This document shows positions 9,960 through 21,740 of a DNA stretch of 64,000 nt, in pieces. Both the position numbers and the translations under genes were made by a program. Source of the stretch: Mytilus edulis (taxonomy: Eukaryota > Mollusca > Bivalvia > Mytilida > Mytilidae); assembly GCF_963676685.1 (NCBI RefSeq), contig NC_092346.1, positions 32,067,133-32,131,132 on the forward strand, in the 5' to 3' direction. Every line of letters starts with the position of its first letter. The first letter of the stretch is position 1. Under the pieces are notes generated by a model. That model was given only the letters and a program-made list of their open reading frames with translations, searched no databases and was not told the origin of the DNA.

Positions 9960-12900
9960 AATCAACTTTTTTTCGCGATTAGAAACATAACGCGCATATA
10001 AATCGTCGCGAAAATGTTAAATCGCTGCTGTAGATAGGTCTTAACGCAAAATAAAGTAAACGGTTTACAGTATACCACGTGCCCTTATTTCTATTTATGT
10101 TCACATCTGTGTACCAAAAGTTTATTTTTCTCATATATATCTTATAGTTTTGTTTGTTTGTTTGTTTGTGTGTTATCTTGTTTGTTTATGTTACTATTTC
10201 GTTGTCTTCGTGTCTTTGTAGCCTTGACCAATATAGGGGTGAATGTAGGAGAATAAATAAATATAATTGTTTCTCTTTTTTTCTTTTTACGTACATGATT
10301 ACGAAGTGTAATGAATTGAGTGAATACAAAATGTTATTTTTTGGCATACACAAAGAAAAGTTTTACACAATGGTGAATGTTTTTCTCTACCAGCAAGTTG
10401 GGTTTATTCTACATAGAAAAAAAAATGAAAAAGAAAATGTTATAAATTTCATGCGTCCGAAGTGCTTTTTTTTTCTTTACCTTGTAAGCTGGATAGTTGA
10501 AAGCCTAGTCTAGCTAAATGAATAATATGTATATAAAAGAAAGATATTATCTGTATTTAGAATCATCGGAATTAAATGTTTATATTGATAAAAAAAAATA
10601 AGAAATAAATACATAATATATTTTTCATCACGATTGTTTCATAAAAATGTTATATTTTATAATAAAAATTGTAAGCACGTTTCTGTCATGAACTTTAAAT
10701 ATATTAACTGAGTTTAATTTAATTGAAGACAATGTTACCTCGAGAACAAAAGAAAGAATTTAAAATTTACATTTTTGGTATTTTATATTAAAATAAATAT
10801 TTTATTGGAAACATTTGTATGCTCTAATCCTCCAAACAATATCCTGTTTGTTCGGTATTATTCTGTTACAAGAAAATTTACTTTGCGAATTGTCACTCAT
10901 AATTATCTTCGAACCCTTCTCTTCTTTTCATTCCCATATGCGTGTGTGTTACATCCTATTAGATTTTTTCCTTCAGAAATTCACTTTGTATTTTGTTTCT
11001 GATCCTGTTTCATTTTTAGGAAACAAAAGTGATTACAGGTCCGTGGTTGGTGTTTAAAGTAATAACGATGCATTTGTCATGGAAAAAATAAGTTGACCAA
11101 AAAACGGATCATCGCTATATTGATTCTTTCGATTTTCTAAGAAACGAATCTTTGAGATACTCCTTTCTGTATTTTGTATTTTCTTGTCTTTATTTTTAAC
11201 AAAAAAGTAACATATGCCATGAATTTTATTCCCTAAATTTGCTAGTTAAATCTTCTAGGCTATATTTATTTTCAGTAATCTGTCAAATAGGCTCAAATCA
11301 CTAAGAACAATTCGCAGACGCCTTTTTGCAGTTGGATTTGAAGGAACCAAATTTTTCGGTTTGATGAAGTTTAATTATCTCTCTATATTAGAAGCTATAA
11401 TTTCCCAGCTTCAGCTTGTTACCGATACAATTAAATTTTATCTTTGAATGTAAAACACATCAAAACTTGACAACATACATGTGAACATTTTTCCAGTCGA
11501 CTGAGCTCGCTCGGAGATGGAATATGAACTTGACATGTCCTTGTCCACGAGAACAAGACATACTTCTGCAAAATACTAGGTCCATTTTCTTCGTCTTGAT
11601 TTGCAATTTTACAAATTGCTACGAAGAATAGATATAAAATTAGCGCCCATGGTCAATATGTTAGTTTTAAGCAAAAATTAGAAGACTTGTCTGATGAAAT
11701 TAACGACATTCTGAGGTACATGACAGCTGTATCGTTTTTAGTTTTCAATGCCTTAAAAAATTGCGCTTTTTCTGTATTTTACAGATTTATTTATTTTTGA
11801 ACAATTTATAAATTATTACTCCGTTATCGAAAATTAAATTATATAAATATTTTTAAGTGTTGTCATTACCATCCCATTAAATAATTTAACTTATTGCAAA
11901 CCTGTTACCAAAGTTCAAATCTGAGAATTAAAAAATGCCTGATATTCAACATAAAAGATAATTTAATTATAAAATAAGATAAAATATTTGGTCGCGGTCG
12001 CTTTTGACATGGGAGTCACCGATAATGTCCTCGTTAGAGGGATCTTTGCAGGAAATTACAGATACATCTCTGATAAGAACACGACAAAGTGTTGATAAAT
12101 ATTTGAAGCAAGAAATTAAAGGGTCACAAAATGTCATCCTGCCTCAGAAAATTGCCTCCGTGTAATATTTATGTTGCACTGGCTGATAGCCATGGACATT
12201 ATTTTTGTTGCATTACATATTGGTCATGGACAATAGACAAAGGGAGATAACACACTTGTAATATCGTGGACGTTACAGTTGATAGATACGCTGGAGTTAT
12301 CTTTAATAGACTGTAAAAAATATTATTTCTTCTATTAAAATGATAAGAAGTAGTAATTACTTTGGTACTGACATCATTTTTAAGAAACTTTTCTGAAATT
12401 GTCTGTTAATAAATTTTGAATATATAAGAATCAAATGTAGATAAATTTGGCTATGTTTCTAAGTCCCTTTTTGGTCATATAAGCTCTCCAAATGTTATGT
12501 TTTTTTAATATATTCATGGCTTTCAAATATTCGATTTTCAGCGTTCCATGTGAAAGTAAATCTAGAAAAGCGCTTTGAACACACGCAATTTACAGGGAAC
12601 TAAATGCTTAATTATATAAGAAGCTTATATAGGCCTATATGAAAATAAATTTTTTTAGTTTGATATTAGACACGGTATGGTTTGCTTTTAAATAGTGTAA
12701 GATAATCTAAGGAAATAGAAGTTTCTAAGATATGGTGTTCAGTTACTTCACAAACTTTCTAATTTACATCTAACTTTAGCTAAAACTTTTTTGGATACAT
12801 TTCCAAGAATTTTTTCATATTGATTCAAAAGACGATAATTCAAATTAATCAGTTTTATGAAAATGTTGGTCGTTTATCAACAGAAAACATTTATCAATGA
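9960..12900. other. Unassigned intergenic sequence
   Basis: AT-rich with T and A homopolymer runs. The frames at 10154-10513, 10775-11002 and 10815-11057 are Phe/Ile/Cys-rich and have no recognisable domain. I see no exon, RNA gene or mobile element that I can name. Confidence 0.35.
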
Positions 12901-13100
12901 AACTTTACTTGATAACGTGTCTATGAATAAAAAAAGAGATGTGGGTAATCGTCAATGAAACAGCAACCCAACAAAAAAATAACCAAAAAGGCATCTAGAC
13001 CACAAGTTATTCTTCAACCATGTATTAACCTGTATATGTATGTATCACTTGTTCTAAATCGTCCCAAAGATCTGTAATTAGCACAACCATGCAGTTTTAT

Positions 13101-13557
13101 AGTCTGTTGTTATCTATGTATTATTGTCATTTTGTTTATTTTCTTTGGTTACATCTTTTGACATCAGACTCGGACTTCTCTTGAACTGAATTTTAATGTG
13201 CGTATTGTTATGCGTTTATTTTTCTACATTGGTTAGAGGTATAGGGGGAGGGTTGAGATCTCACAAACATGTTTAACCCCGCCGCATTTTTGCGAATGTC
13301 CCAAGTCAGGAGCCTCTGGCCTTTGTTAGTCTTGTATTATTTTTATATTAGTTTCTTGTGTACAATTTGGAAATTAGTATGGCGTTCATTATCACTGAAC
13401 TAGTATATATTTGTTTAGGGGCCAGCTGAAGGACGCCTCCGGGTGCGGGAATTTCTCGCTACATTGAAGACCTGTTGGTGACCTTCTGCTGTTGTTTTTT
13501 ATTCGGTCGGGTTGTTGTCTCTTTGACACATTCCCCATTTCCATTCTCAATTTTATT
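13101..13557 (+). repeat. Upstream pseudo-LTR of Penelope-like element
   Basis: This segment and 14728-15182 are direct repeats of about 455 bp, both starting 'agtctgttgtta' and ending near 'ctcaattttatt' / 'cttaattttatt', with few differences. They bracket a reverse transcriptase relic, as pseudo-LTRs do in Penelope-like elements. Near the 3' end (13423-13490) is a strong predicted RNA structure: CAGC-GAAGG pairs with CCUUC-GCUG around inner hairpins such as GCGGGA/UCUCGC. Confidence 0.7.
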
Positions 13558-13572
13558 GATATTCGATAAAAG

Positions 13573-14448
13573 TTGCACTTATTTAATTTCCGTTTTTGGA
13601 AAGGTTTATGTTGCTCAGACTTTCAGGCTTCCGAAGCTACACAAAAAAACTATGTCAATTGGATATGCTTTGATACTATATCTGCCCATGAATTTTTACT
13701 GGATAACATTTTTGTTCGCTTTGGAGATTCCGTATATCGTCAGGTTATCCGGGAATTCCAATGGGGACTAACTGTGCACCATTTATTGCGGACCTGGTTT
13801 TGTATTGCTATGAGTTACAATTGTTTTACTAAAATCAGCAAAGACCCATCGAAACAACATCTGATAAACAAATTTAATAATACTTTTAGATATTTGGATG
13901 ATAGTTTGGCTCTCAATAAGGACGACTTTAGTATGTATACTAAGAAATGTATCCTGTTGAACTTACTTTAAATAAAGCTAATACTAACAATGACCACTGC
14001 CCTTTCCTCGATCTTGATATCTATATCACTAACGGAAAGCTTAATACTAAAATTTATGATAAAAGGGATGATTTTTTCATTTCCTATCGTTAATTATCCA
14101 TTTTTAGATGGTGACGTTCCCTTGTCACCATCTTACGGTGTTTATAAATCTCAACTTGTACGATTCGCTCGTGTATGTAACAATGTTTTAGATTTTAACG
14201 AAAGAAATTTATGTATTACTGAAAAATTATTACACCAGGGTTTCCGATATAACAAACTAGTAAAAACATTTACTAAATTTTATCATCGGTATAAGGACAT
14301 CATTCGTAAATATAGCTCAACATGCAGACTTCTTATACGTTCAGGTATTTCACATCCAATTTTTTATGGAAATATTCTTTATAAAGCACAAAAATGTCAG
14401 TATTCACCTCAGAAAATAACAAAACTTTTAAATAGACTTATTAAGTAG
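13573..14448 (+). pseudogene. Reverse transcriptase relic, probably Penelope-like
   Basis: Two same-frame open stretches (13573-13971 and 13990-14448) and short off-frame pieces between them carry reverse transcriptase motifs. Near 13757 an off-frame IPMGTNCAP-like segment is readable; RYLDD appears near 13890 (catalytic Asp pair, though followed by S where I or V is usual); and the 3' stretch has FPIVNYPFLDGDVPLSPSYG, SQLVRFARVC and a GISHPIFYGN-type end. Switching frame near 13755, 13955 and 14080 is needed to follow the domain, so the copy is dead. Position between direct pseudo-LTRs fits a Penelope-like element; a GIY-YIG endonuclease was not seen. The RT class is inferred. Confidence 0.65.
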
Positions 14449-14727
14449 GGATATAGTTACAATACTGTTGTCAGGTCATTAAAGATTGCATATTTTGGCG
14501 TTAATATTGATTCACTTATAGAGTTTTTGCATCGAAACTAAACACATTTATTAAAAAACCTTTTGTTGTCATGACACAGGTTATGTTCTTCTCATATAGG
14601 TTATGATGGTATGATACTAAAACCCTAACGTGAAGGATTGTGTCTGATATTCATATATATGATGAAATCATAATCTTTCAATCAGTTTAATTGAAGTCTG
14701 GAGCTGGCATGTCAGTTAACTCCTAGT

Positions 14728-15182
14728 AGTCTGTTGTTATTTATGTATTATTGTCATTTTGTTTATTTTCTTTGGTTACATCTTCTGACATCAGACTCGG
14801 ACTTCCCTTGAACTGAATTTTAATGTGTTATGCGTTTACTTTTCTACATTGGCTAGAGGTATATGGGGAGGGTTGAGATCTCATAAAATGACATGTTAAG
14901 CCCGCCGCATTTTTTGTGCCTGAACCAAGTCAGGAGCCTCTAGCCTTTGTTAGTCTTGTATTATTTTAATTTTAGTTTCTTTTGCATAATTTGGAAATTA
15001 GTATGGCGTTCATTATCACTGAACTAATATATATTTGTTTAGGAGCCAGCTGAAGGACGCCTCCGGGTGCGGGAATTTCTCGCTACATTGATGACCTGTT
15101 GGAGACCTTCTGCTGTTGTTTTTTCTATGGTCGGGTTGTTGTCTCTTTGACACATTCCCCATTTCCATTCTTAATTTTATTT
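14728..15182 (+). repeat. Downstream pseudo-LTR of Penelope-like element
   Basis: Second copy of the ~455-bp direct repeat, offset about 1627 bp from the first. The structured segment at about 15047-15114 keeps its outer stem arms, and substitutions fall in inner or loop positions ('gaagacctgttggtgacc' against 'gatgacctgttggagacc'). The sequence between the relic's end and this copy is internal 3' sequence of the element. Confidence 0.7.
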
Positions 15183-15659
15183 CGTTTCCAGATATTATAG
15201 TGTTCTTCTTTTCGGCGTTATTCGTTTTGGCCATGGTGTTGTCTACAGCTCAATATATAAAAGCACAAAGACCAGACGTGACAAGGAATCTATACATCCA
15301 TGAAAAAGGAAGACACAACGTACAGATCTGAAAGTACTCAGAGTAACTAAGCATGTAGAAACCAAGTACTTGAATTTGATACTGGGACATTCGATATGTG
15401 AAATTTCAGTCATTACGATATAATTCAGTGGTTTTCGTTTGCTCCTGTCTGTTTTATCTGTTGTTGTTTTATTTTTTTTATTTTTTTTTAACTGGATAGT
15501 TTATGTTGATTTTTGAACTGTTTCGCATTTTCATATATATCGGGGTGTCTCAGTTTACAGATTACTTTATAAACAATATGTATATTTTGTTTTTTGTTGA
15601 AGGCTTCATGCTGACCAACAATTAATTAAATATACCAAATTACATATGAGTAAACAAAT

Positions 15660-16080
15660 ATATGTCACCTTACGGTCTTCAACAATGTTCAAAACCCATA
15701 TTACATAGTCGGCTATAAAAGGTCCTCAAGAACAAAAAACAAATATAATATACAGCAACTAACGACAATCATTAACTTGAAACAGGCACATACAAATGTG
15801 GCGCCTATCCCCCTTCCCTTGGACAGTGGTGTAACAGTTCAACATATATGAACAAACTATAAAAATCAGGTTGAAAAGAGCTTACCGTATCAGATCGAAA
15901 CAAAGCATCTATAGCTGACTATGCGGTATGGGCTTTGCTCATTGTTGAAGGCCGTGAAGTGACCTATAGTTGGTTTATTTCTGTGTCATTTGGTCTCTTT
16001 TAGAGAGTTGTCTCATTGGCAATTATAACGCATCTTCTTGTTTTTATTTAACAAAAAACACCAAACGGGCGTGGCAGGGA
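15660..16080. repeat. Mosaic of repeat R1 pieces in both orientations
   Basis: A minus-oriented R1 piece lies at about 15660-15725 ('gtcggctataaaaggtcctc'), followed by further repeat sequence, and a plus-oriented R1 copy lies at 15911-16038. This is interspersed-repeat mosaic with no coding potential. Confidence 0.6.
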
Positions 16081-16399
16081 CCTTATTCAACCCAACATAA
16101 AAAAGACACCAAGTACTGATCAATCTCAGTGTACTCGCAGTTACTGACAACTAGTTCAAAGCCAAAAACAACTCTGACTGTTTATGACGTCTTTAAACTA
16201 AATCCATTGGATGTTGGATGTGTACTGATTAATAATTTTGTCTTAGATGCATGATTTTTTTATTAGTTGTTAGTGTCTTTGAACTAGCTGTCAGCAACTG
16301 CGAGTACTTTTAGATCTGTATTTAATGTCTTTTTGTTGTTGTGATGTACAAGTACCCGGCCACGTCCTGTTAAATTTGTATTATTTGTATTTTTGTCCA

Positions 16400-16745
16400 T
16401 CTGATGAGTTAGGCCCTTTTCAACTGATCTTTATAGTTCGTCCTTATGTTGTTCTGTTAGACCACTGTTCCAGGTTAGGGGGAGTGGGATCCCGCTAACA
16501 TGTTTTAACCCCGCCACATTCTGTATGTATGTGCCTGTCCCAAACCAGGAGCCTGTAATTCAGTGGTTGTCGTTTGTTTATGTGTTACATATTTTTTTCG
16601 TTCATTTGTTTTGTACCTAAATAAGGCGGTATTGGCTTTGTTCATTGCTGAAGGCCGTACGGTGACCTATAGTTGTTAATTTCTGTGTCATTTGGTCTCT
16701 TGTGGAGAGTTGTCTCATTGTCAATCATACCACATCTTCTTTTTT
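16400..16745 (+). repeat. Extended R1 repeat with the pLTR-shared module
   Basis: From 'gttagaccactgttccaggt' it runs through 'ttttaaccccgccacattct' and 'cctgtcccaaaccaggagcc' into the R1 core at 16621-16742. The middle phrases also occur in the Penelope-like pseudo-LTRs (13250-13315 and 14870-14940), so two repeat families share a module of about 80 bp. The minus-strand counterpart is 30925-31230. Confidence 0.65.
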
Positions 16746-16999
16746 TATAATAAAAAGTAATGCATCTAAGAATGAAATGTAGATGTATGTTGTGTGATTC
16801 TTTAAATGAATACATTTTATTGTCTTCATTATGTTGATACTGTACTTAAATAACGAAAAATTAGCGGATATTCTATGATTACAATTTTTCAAAAACCCTT
16901 TCGATCTTTAATGAAAAAGATGACAATAAGTAAATGCTAATTATGATACTCTCTTCCAGCAAAAAAAAGAGGAAAATATTGGTTATTGATGACAGAAAA

Positions 17000-17691
17000 A
17001 TTAAAATTTCGAGAAATGGGGCGAAAAATGGTAAATAAACAAGGAATAATGATTGTCATTTTTATAATTCTTTCGATAGGTTAAACCATAGACAGAGCTC
17101 GGAAAGACTTGACCGTAAAAGAGGGCACATGAATCTATGTCATATTTTATTAGAGACGTTTTACCTAATAAAAAGTTGATTAAGGATAAAAAAAAAAATG
17201 ATGTGTCTTGACCTAAAAGGTGTCAAAATATTCGACGATAGACAAAGGGGATCACTTAACTTTCTTGAAGTAGACTGAAAAAAAAACCCAGATATGTACG
17301 TAAGTTTTGGATGTTTCTGTTGTACTCATGTATATCAAATGGTGCTTGGAAAATATTTTTAAACCAAACTGAAAAGGTAATTTATTTGGAACAAGCCAAA
17401 ACGAGATGCTCAGAAAGGCACCCAGTCATAGATCATTCAGTGCAATAAGCATTTTTGCTTGCTTAACGAGTTGATTAAGGGACTTCGTCGTCTTTTTTTT
17501 AAATGAGGTACGAGGTCGGGATTGGTTAGTAGTTTTTAGCTTCTCGCGTGGGTTTCCTGTTCCAATGAACTGATGATGAAACGTTAAATATGTAAACAAC
17601 TCACATTTTCAGTGCTATCGTATCCTGTAAGATAAAATGCCGTTGAAAGCAGTAGTATGCGAGTATAATAGGAGTCCGTGCTATTTATGAA
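17000..17691 (+). promoter_or_regulatory. EIF2AK4: Upstream region of the GCN2 copy; 5' UTR and promoter inferred
   Basis: No repeat was recognised in the ~230 bp before the start codon. It holds an inverted CCAAT box (ATTGG at 17521-17525) and the nonamer TGATGAAAC at 17574-17582, identical to the core of amino-acid response elements bound by ATF4-C/EBP (known from mammalian asparagine synthetase). No TATA box is evident. The transcription start is not determinable from sequence. The assignment is inferred from position. Confidence 0.35.
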
Positions 17692-17796
17692 ATGGCAGAC
17701 GACTCTCTTCTTCAGCGACAAGAAGAGGAATGGCAAGTTTTGCAAGCGGTTTACATGGACGATGTTGTCGATCTTAGAAAGAAGGTGGCATGGAAG
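17692..17796 (+). CDS. EIF2AK4: GCN2 exon 1 (start of RWD domain)
   Basis: Thirty-five codons begin with the ATG of MADDSLLQRQEEEW and end in a GT donor (17797), phase 0. The segment LQAVYMDDVVDLR corresponds to the first helix and strand of RWD domains (family pattern E-x2-L-x-A-I/V-Y-x-D). The ATG is the first Met of the open segment and lies at the usual distance before the RWD. No defect is seen. Confidence 0.85.
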
Positions 17797-18510
17797 GTAT
17801 ATTGTACACGACATGGGCTATGCATTATAATTCATAAAAGTATTTACTTATTGCAATTTAAAGTAGTTTACTTACACATAAGCCTCTCCTGTGTCTGTCT
17901 AGGTAATATATGCCGATAGAAAAATGCATATTAGTTCAACAAATTGTTATTTTAATATCTCTATGACATGATTGATAAGTATGTAACTGTGACCTGTTGG
18001 TTATTATACAAGGCAATATGTGTCCTCAAGGTATACTGTAAGGTTTATCTTAAAGCACAGGCTGCTGTGAATGGAATGGATGACCACGGTCTGCAGGCAA
18101 ATCGAGTTGTCTTCTTTTTCCCGCAACAGATACTGGGGAAGAACCATCTATAAATAGCTTACAGAATCCCCAGATTAGTGTCCAATTTCACCACATTATG
18201 CGTGATTCAGGATGACCACCAAACTGATTTAGTGAATACAATGTGAAGGATGGTTCATACATGTATTTAAAAAATTCAGCCAAAATGAGCTATATAAATA
18301 CCTGAAGGTTGTCATACATGTAGATGTAACTGCTGGGTGGGTATATGTATGATATATGAATGTATGACACAAGGAATATACGAAGGAGTATTTCAGAGTG
18401 AATCACCACAAAAAGAGTAAATTTTTACCAAATTAATGTACTGTAACAGAAAGTTCCCTTTTGTTGTCCAGTATTGAATAAATATATTTATATGTTGTTC
18501 TGTATTTTAG

Positions 18511-18635
18511 GTTGAGAGACCTTTGCATATATGTTTGGTATTGAAACAGCAGCAGTCTGAAAGTGTAGCTGGGATGACTGACAGTGATAGCATGATCCAT
18601 ATGGTTATTAAATGTCCAAATAAATATCCTGATTT
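18511..18635 (+). CDS. EIF2AK4: GCN2 exon 2 (RWD beta sheet)
   Basis: The TTTTAG acceptor precedes VERPLHICLVLK and the exon ends in VIKCPNKYPDL split across the donor (gtaagt). The CPxxYPD turn is the RWD hallmark and matches the conserved YPxxxP region when joined to exon 3. Phase 0 in, 2 out. Intact. Confidence 0.85.
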
Positions 18636-19246
18636 GTAAGTATAAAAAAACAAAATGATACAGATAAATATGTACATGTATTAGGACTATTAATTAAAAC
18701 ATGCATGTATATGATACAAATGAACCAAGGGGAAGACTCTTTCAAAATAGAGTTGACCACACATGCAAGCAATTTGTATGAGACTCATACATTTAATGGT
18801 ACACAGCATAATATTTCACACCCATCTATCTAAGTTGTAAATTGCAGTTTCCTGTCATGAAAACAGCTACAGATGTGACCGTACCATCATTTAGACAAAA
18901 ATGCAATAAAACAAGTTAACCAATTTGTCCAGAGAGTGTTCAGTATTCAAAATCACAAAAATTAAAACAAGTGTACATTTATGATATTATTCTGTAGGAA
19001 TGCAACCCAACAAAGAAATTAAACAATACGAATGAATTTCTTAAATACAAATTAAATGACAAAAGTTAGCACAGCAATTAAAAAAAGTCTTTAGCTCTAC
19101 AGTTTTTACATTTCTAAAGGTTTGTTAATGATGTGTTTTTTTGTGTTAGAGATTTTTTCATTTCATTTGTATACAAGGGAGATAATTGTTTGATTAATAA
19201 AATATCTTCAAAGATGTAATACTGTATAAGTCTTTTCTTTTTAAAG

Positions 19247-19349
19247 GGTACCAGAAATAAGTCTAGAAAATGCCAAAGGACTGTCTAATGAACAAATTGC
19301 AGTGTTGAATACAGAACTTATAGAACTAGCCAAATCAATGGTTGGAGAG
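19247..19349 (+). CDS. EIF2AK4: GCN2 exon 3 (RWD)
   Basis: The exon continues with VPEISLENAKGLSNEQ, the most GCN2-specific part of the RWD (vertebrate GCN2 also has NAKGLSNE), and ends GEG-phase 0 at a gtaact donor. The donor is followed 26 bp later by the left terminus of a TIR element. Confidence 0.9.
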
Positions 19350-19375
19350 GTAACTTATGTGCAATGTAGAATAAC

Positions 19376-21193
19376 TTCAGGGCTCACACTACTTCAGAAT
19401 TATAGGGAGAAGTGACTTCTCTTTTTGAAACTGATAGGGAGAAGTGGTGAGATTTGAAAGAGAAGTGCTCTTTCGCGCGGTGCACTACAATGTTTGGATT
19501 ATACTATAGCATATATAGTATAAAGGGTCATATGTAAATAATGTTCTTTTTATAATGTTCAATTCATATCTGAGTATACAATTAAAGCAACATTTCAAAT
19601 TAAAAGTTGTTTAGTTTTACTCAGGTTCTTGTGAGAAACTACCAATTAAATATTTAGTATCTAGCACTAAAAAAAATATTTTTTTATCTTAAAAAGGTAA
19701 AGAATTTATAATATATCAATTACAATTTAATTCAAAACTATCTTGTGTTTTTCATTAAAAAAAATAAAAGTTATTAAGCTGGGCCATAATATATTGATAA
19801 TAGTATAATAGTCATGATAGTCTCAGAGTTAAACAACTTTAATCAATAGTTTGAAACAATCCATAAAAAATATAGAGAATTATATACACCAATCAATTAG
19901 ATGTAACCAAAAGTCTTTTAATTCGTGTGGAATACGTAATTTTCCCCTTTGGGATCAATATTCTTCTGTCAGCTGTTCCATCCGTGCGTCCGTAGTAATT
20001 ATTGTATAAGTACGGATTTTGGTCATAGCTGGTCCGGTTGAGATCCGTAGTTTAGTCGAATACTCTTCCCCTGTCTGGGATCCATACAAAAAACAACACA
20101 TCACTCAGGTTGAGCAGGTACAGCGTAAGGCAGCCAGGTTTGTCTTCAATGATTATAAAGATAGATCACCTGGAGCAGTTTCAAATTTAATAAAATCATT
20201 GGAATGGGAAAATTTAGAATTAAGAAGGAAAAAGGCTAGATTAACTATGCTGTATAAAATAAATTGGGGGTTAGTTGAAGTTCCTAAGGACAACTTGACA
20301 AATTCTGATAGACGCACTAGGGGGAAACATAAATTTAGGCAAATATCCACAAATAAAGATTTCTTTAAATTTTCATTTTATCCTCGCACTATTTCGGACT
20401 GGAACTCACTACCTGAAGCAATAGGTATGTCTGACACCCTGGAATCCTTCAAAAGTGGCATATCCACTCTAACACTTGAAGGATCCACAGCAACTTATTA
20501 AACTTTGAAGCCACTGTACATAATGTATATATGTTATTGATAATGATTTTTCTTTGTCATATTATTATTAAATTAAGTCCATATGTACATAGCACACAAG
20601 TTCCAGGAAGTTTTACACTCCTACCTAGGAGTCTACTCCCGTATTCGGAAGAAGAAGAAGAAGAAATCGGTCAATGGCGGTCAATGGCGGACGAATGCAA
20701 GAAAATTTACAAAAATAAACGATGTTTGACAAGTTATTTGGAAGGGAACATTACGTTTTTTATGCAATAAATGGATTAAACACTTACTGGAGGCAACTTG
20801 TTTCACGTTTAAATGAAGAAACAAACTTATTTTGCCGCCGAAATATAGGTTGATGTACGTTTTCGAGTAACAAGCACCGGAACAAGCGGAAATGCACGAA
20901 GTGATAACAAGTTGTATTTTTATCAAATAATCTGCTACAGACTTCAAAGACAATGCTTCAACCTCTTTTCTTAAGATAATGAATCGTTTATGTCTCAATT
21001 TCTTTAATATCAATAAAAAATTGATGTTTCATCAACTTGGTAAAAATTGAAAATGTCCGATGACGGAAGCGACTGAAAGCGAGTATCGTCAAGAACAGGG
21101 CGACTTCTTTCGCTTTTGGGGGTCGGGGAAAGCGAAGTGACGGTCGGGAAAGCGACTTCTTTGCCCACTTCGCCTGGTAGCGTGAGCCCTGAA
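19376..21193. mobile_element. TIR transposon with nested LINE fragment
   Basis: The left end has CAGGGCTCACACTACTTC; the right end, read inverted, has CAGGGCTCACGCTACC. Both are abutted outside by AACTT, a probable 5-bp target-site duplication. Both ends carry 'gaagtgac/cttct'-rich subterminal sequence. The CAGGG terminus resembles hAT transposons, but those make 8-bp duplications, so the family is uncertain. No transposase was seen; the interior holds a LINE fragment at 20019-20501. Confidence 0.6.
20019..20501 (+). pseudogene. Non-LTR retrotransposon reverse transcriptase C-terminus
   Basis: About 160 residues contain RSLVEYSSPVWDPY, QVEQVQRKAARFVFNDY, LEWENLELRRKKARLTMLYK and TISDWNSLPEAI. 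These are hallmarks of the thumb and post-RT region of CR1/L2/jockey-type LINEs. The polymerase core is missing, so this is a 5'-truncated, dead insertion. It lies inside the TIR element described at 19376-21193. The following 'gaagaagaagaag' run (20648-20662) is simple sequence. Confidence 0.8.
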
Positions 21194-21740
21194 CTTACAT
21201 TTTGTACAATTATTAATGCCTGGTCATGTGACTGTGCTATTATTGAGAATTTTATTAACTGAAGAGATGGAATATTTTTTAGTTTATTCAATACTTATAG
21301 AATTAAACATACATTACAAGAAATCTACATTAAACATTATATACATTCTTTTAAAATATTGAGAACAAATACAAATGTATACAAATGTAGAGGACAAGCA
21401 AATTAGTACAAAGAGGGATAACTCTGTTTCTTCACTTTAACTTTTACTTCTTTTTCTCTTGTCTTGATTGATTTTTTTTTATTTACATGCAGACTTAATA
21501 CTGTACTAAAACCTAAACTTCATTTATTATAATCCAGATATGTAGCTTTCATTTTTTCATGTTTGCACCGGGTTTGACAAATATTAATTATTAATTTCTT
21601 AGAATTAAAATCTCAGTGAATTATAAAGCTTGCACTCTTGGAAAAAATGCAGCACCTTTTTTTATTAAGTCATGTAAATAGTTGTGACAGAGCCTTATAC
21701 ATCTGTGTAGGAGATAAAAATTTTCTCTTGTTCTTTTCCC

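Larger units (their letters stand above)
13101..15182 (+). mobile_element. Penelope-like retroelement, degenerate, with both pseudo-LTRs
   Basis: The unit consists of an upstream direct repeat, broken reverse transcriptase and downstream direct repeat, about 2.08 kb in all. The downstream repeat is preceded by about 280 bp of non-coding internal sequence ending 'ggcatgtcagttaactccta'. The element is inactive because of frameshifts and a degraded catalytic motif. No target-site duplication was identified. Confidence 0.6.

Noticed and set aside
10154-11057. Three Phe/Ile/Cys-rich frames of 75-119 residues
   Set aside because: Composition reflects AT-rich DNA; no start context, domain or splice structure.
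13101-15182. LTR retrotransposon (Gypsy or Copia)
   Set aside because: The direct repeats lack TG...CA ends and a clear primer-binding site, and there is no gag, protease or integrase; motif content and layout fit a Penelope-like element better.
20648-20700. GAAGAAGAAG run as a coding acidic tract
   Set aside because: Simple sequence after the LINE fragment; the surrounding frame has no domain.
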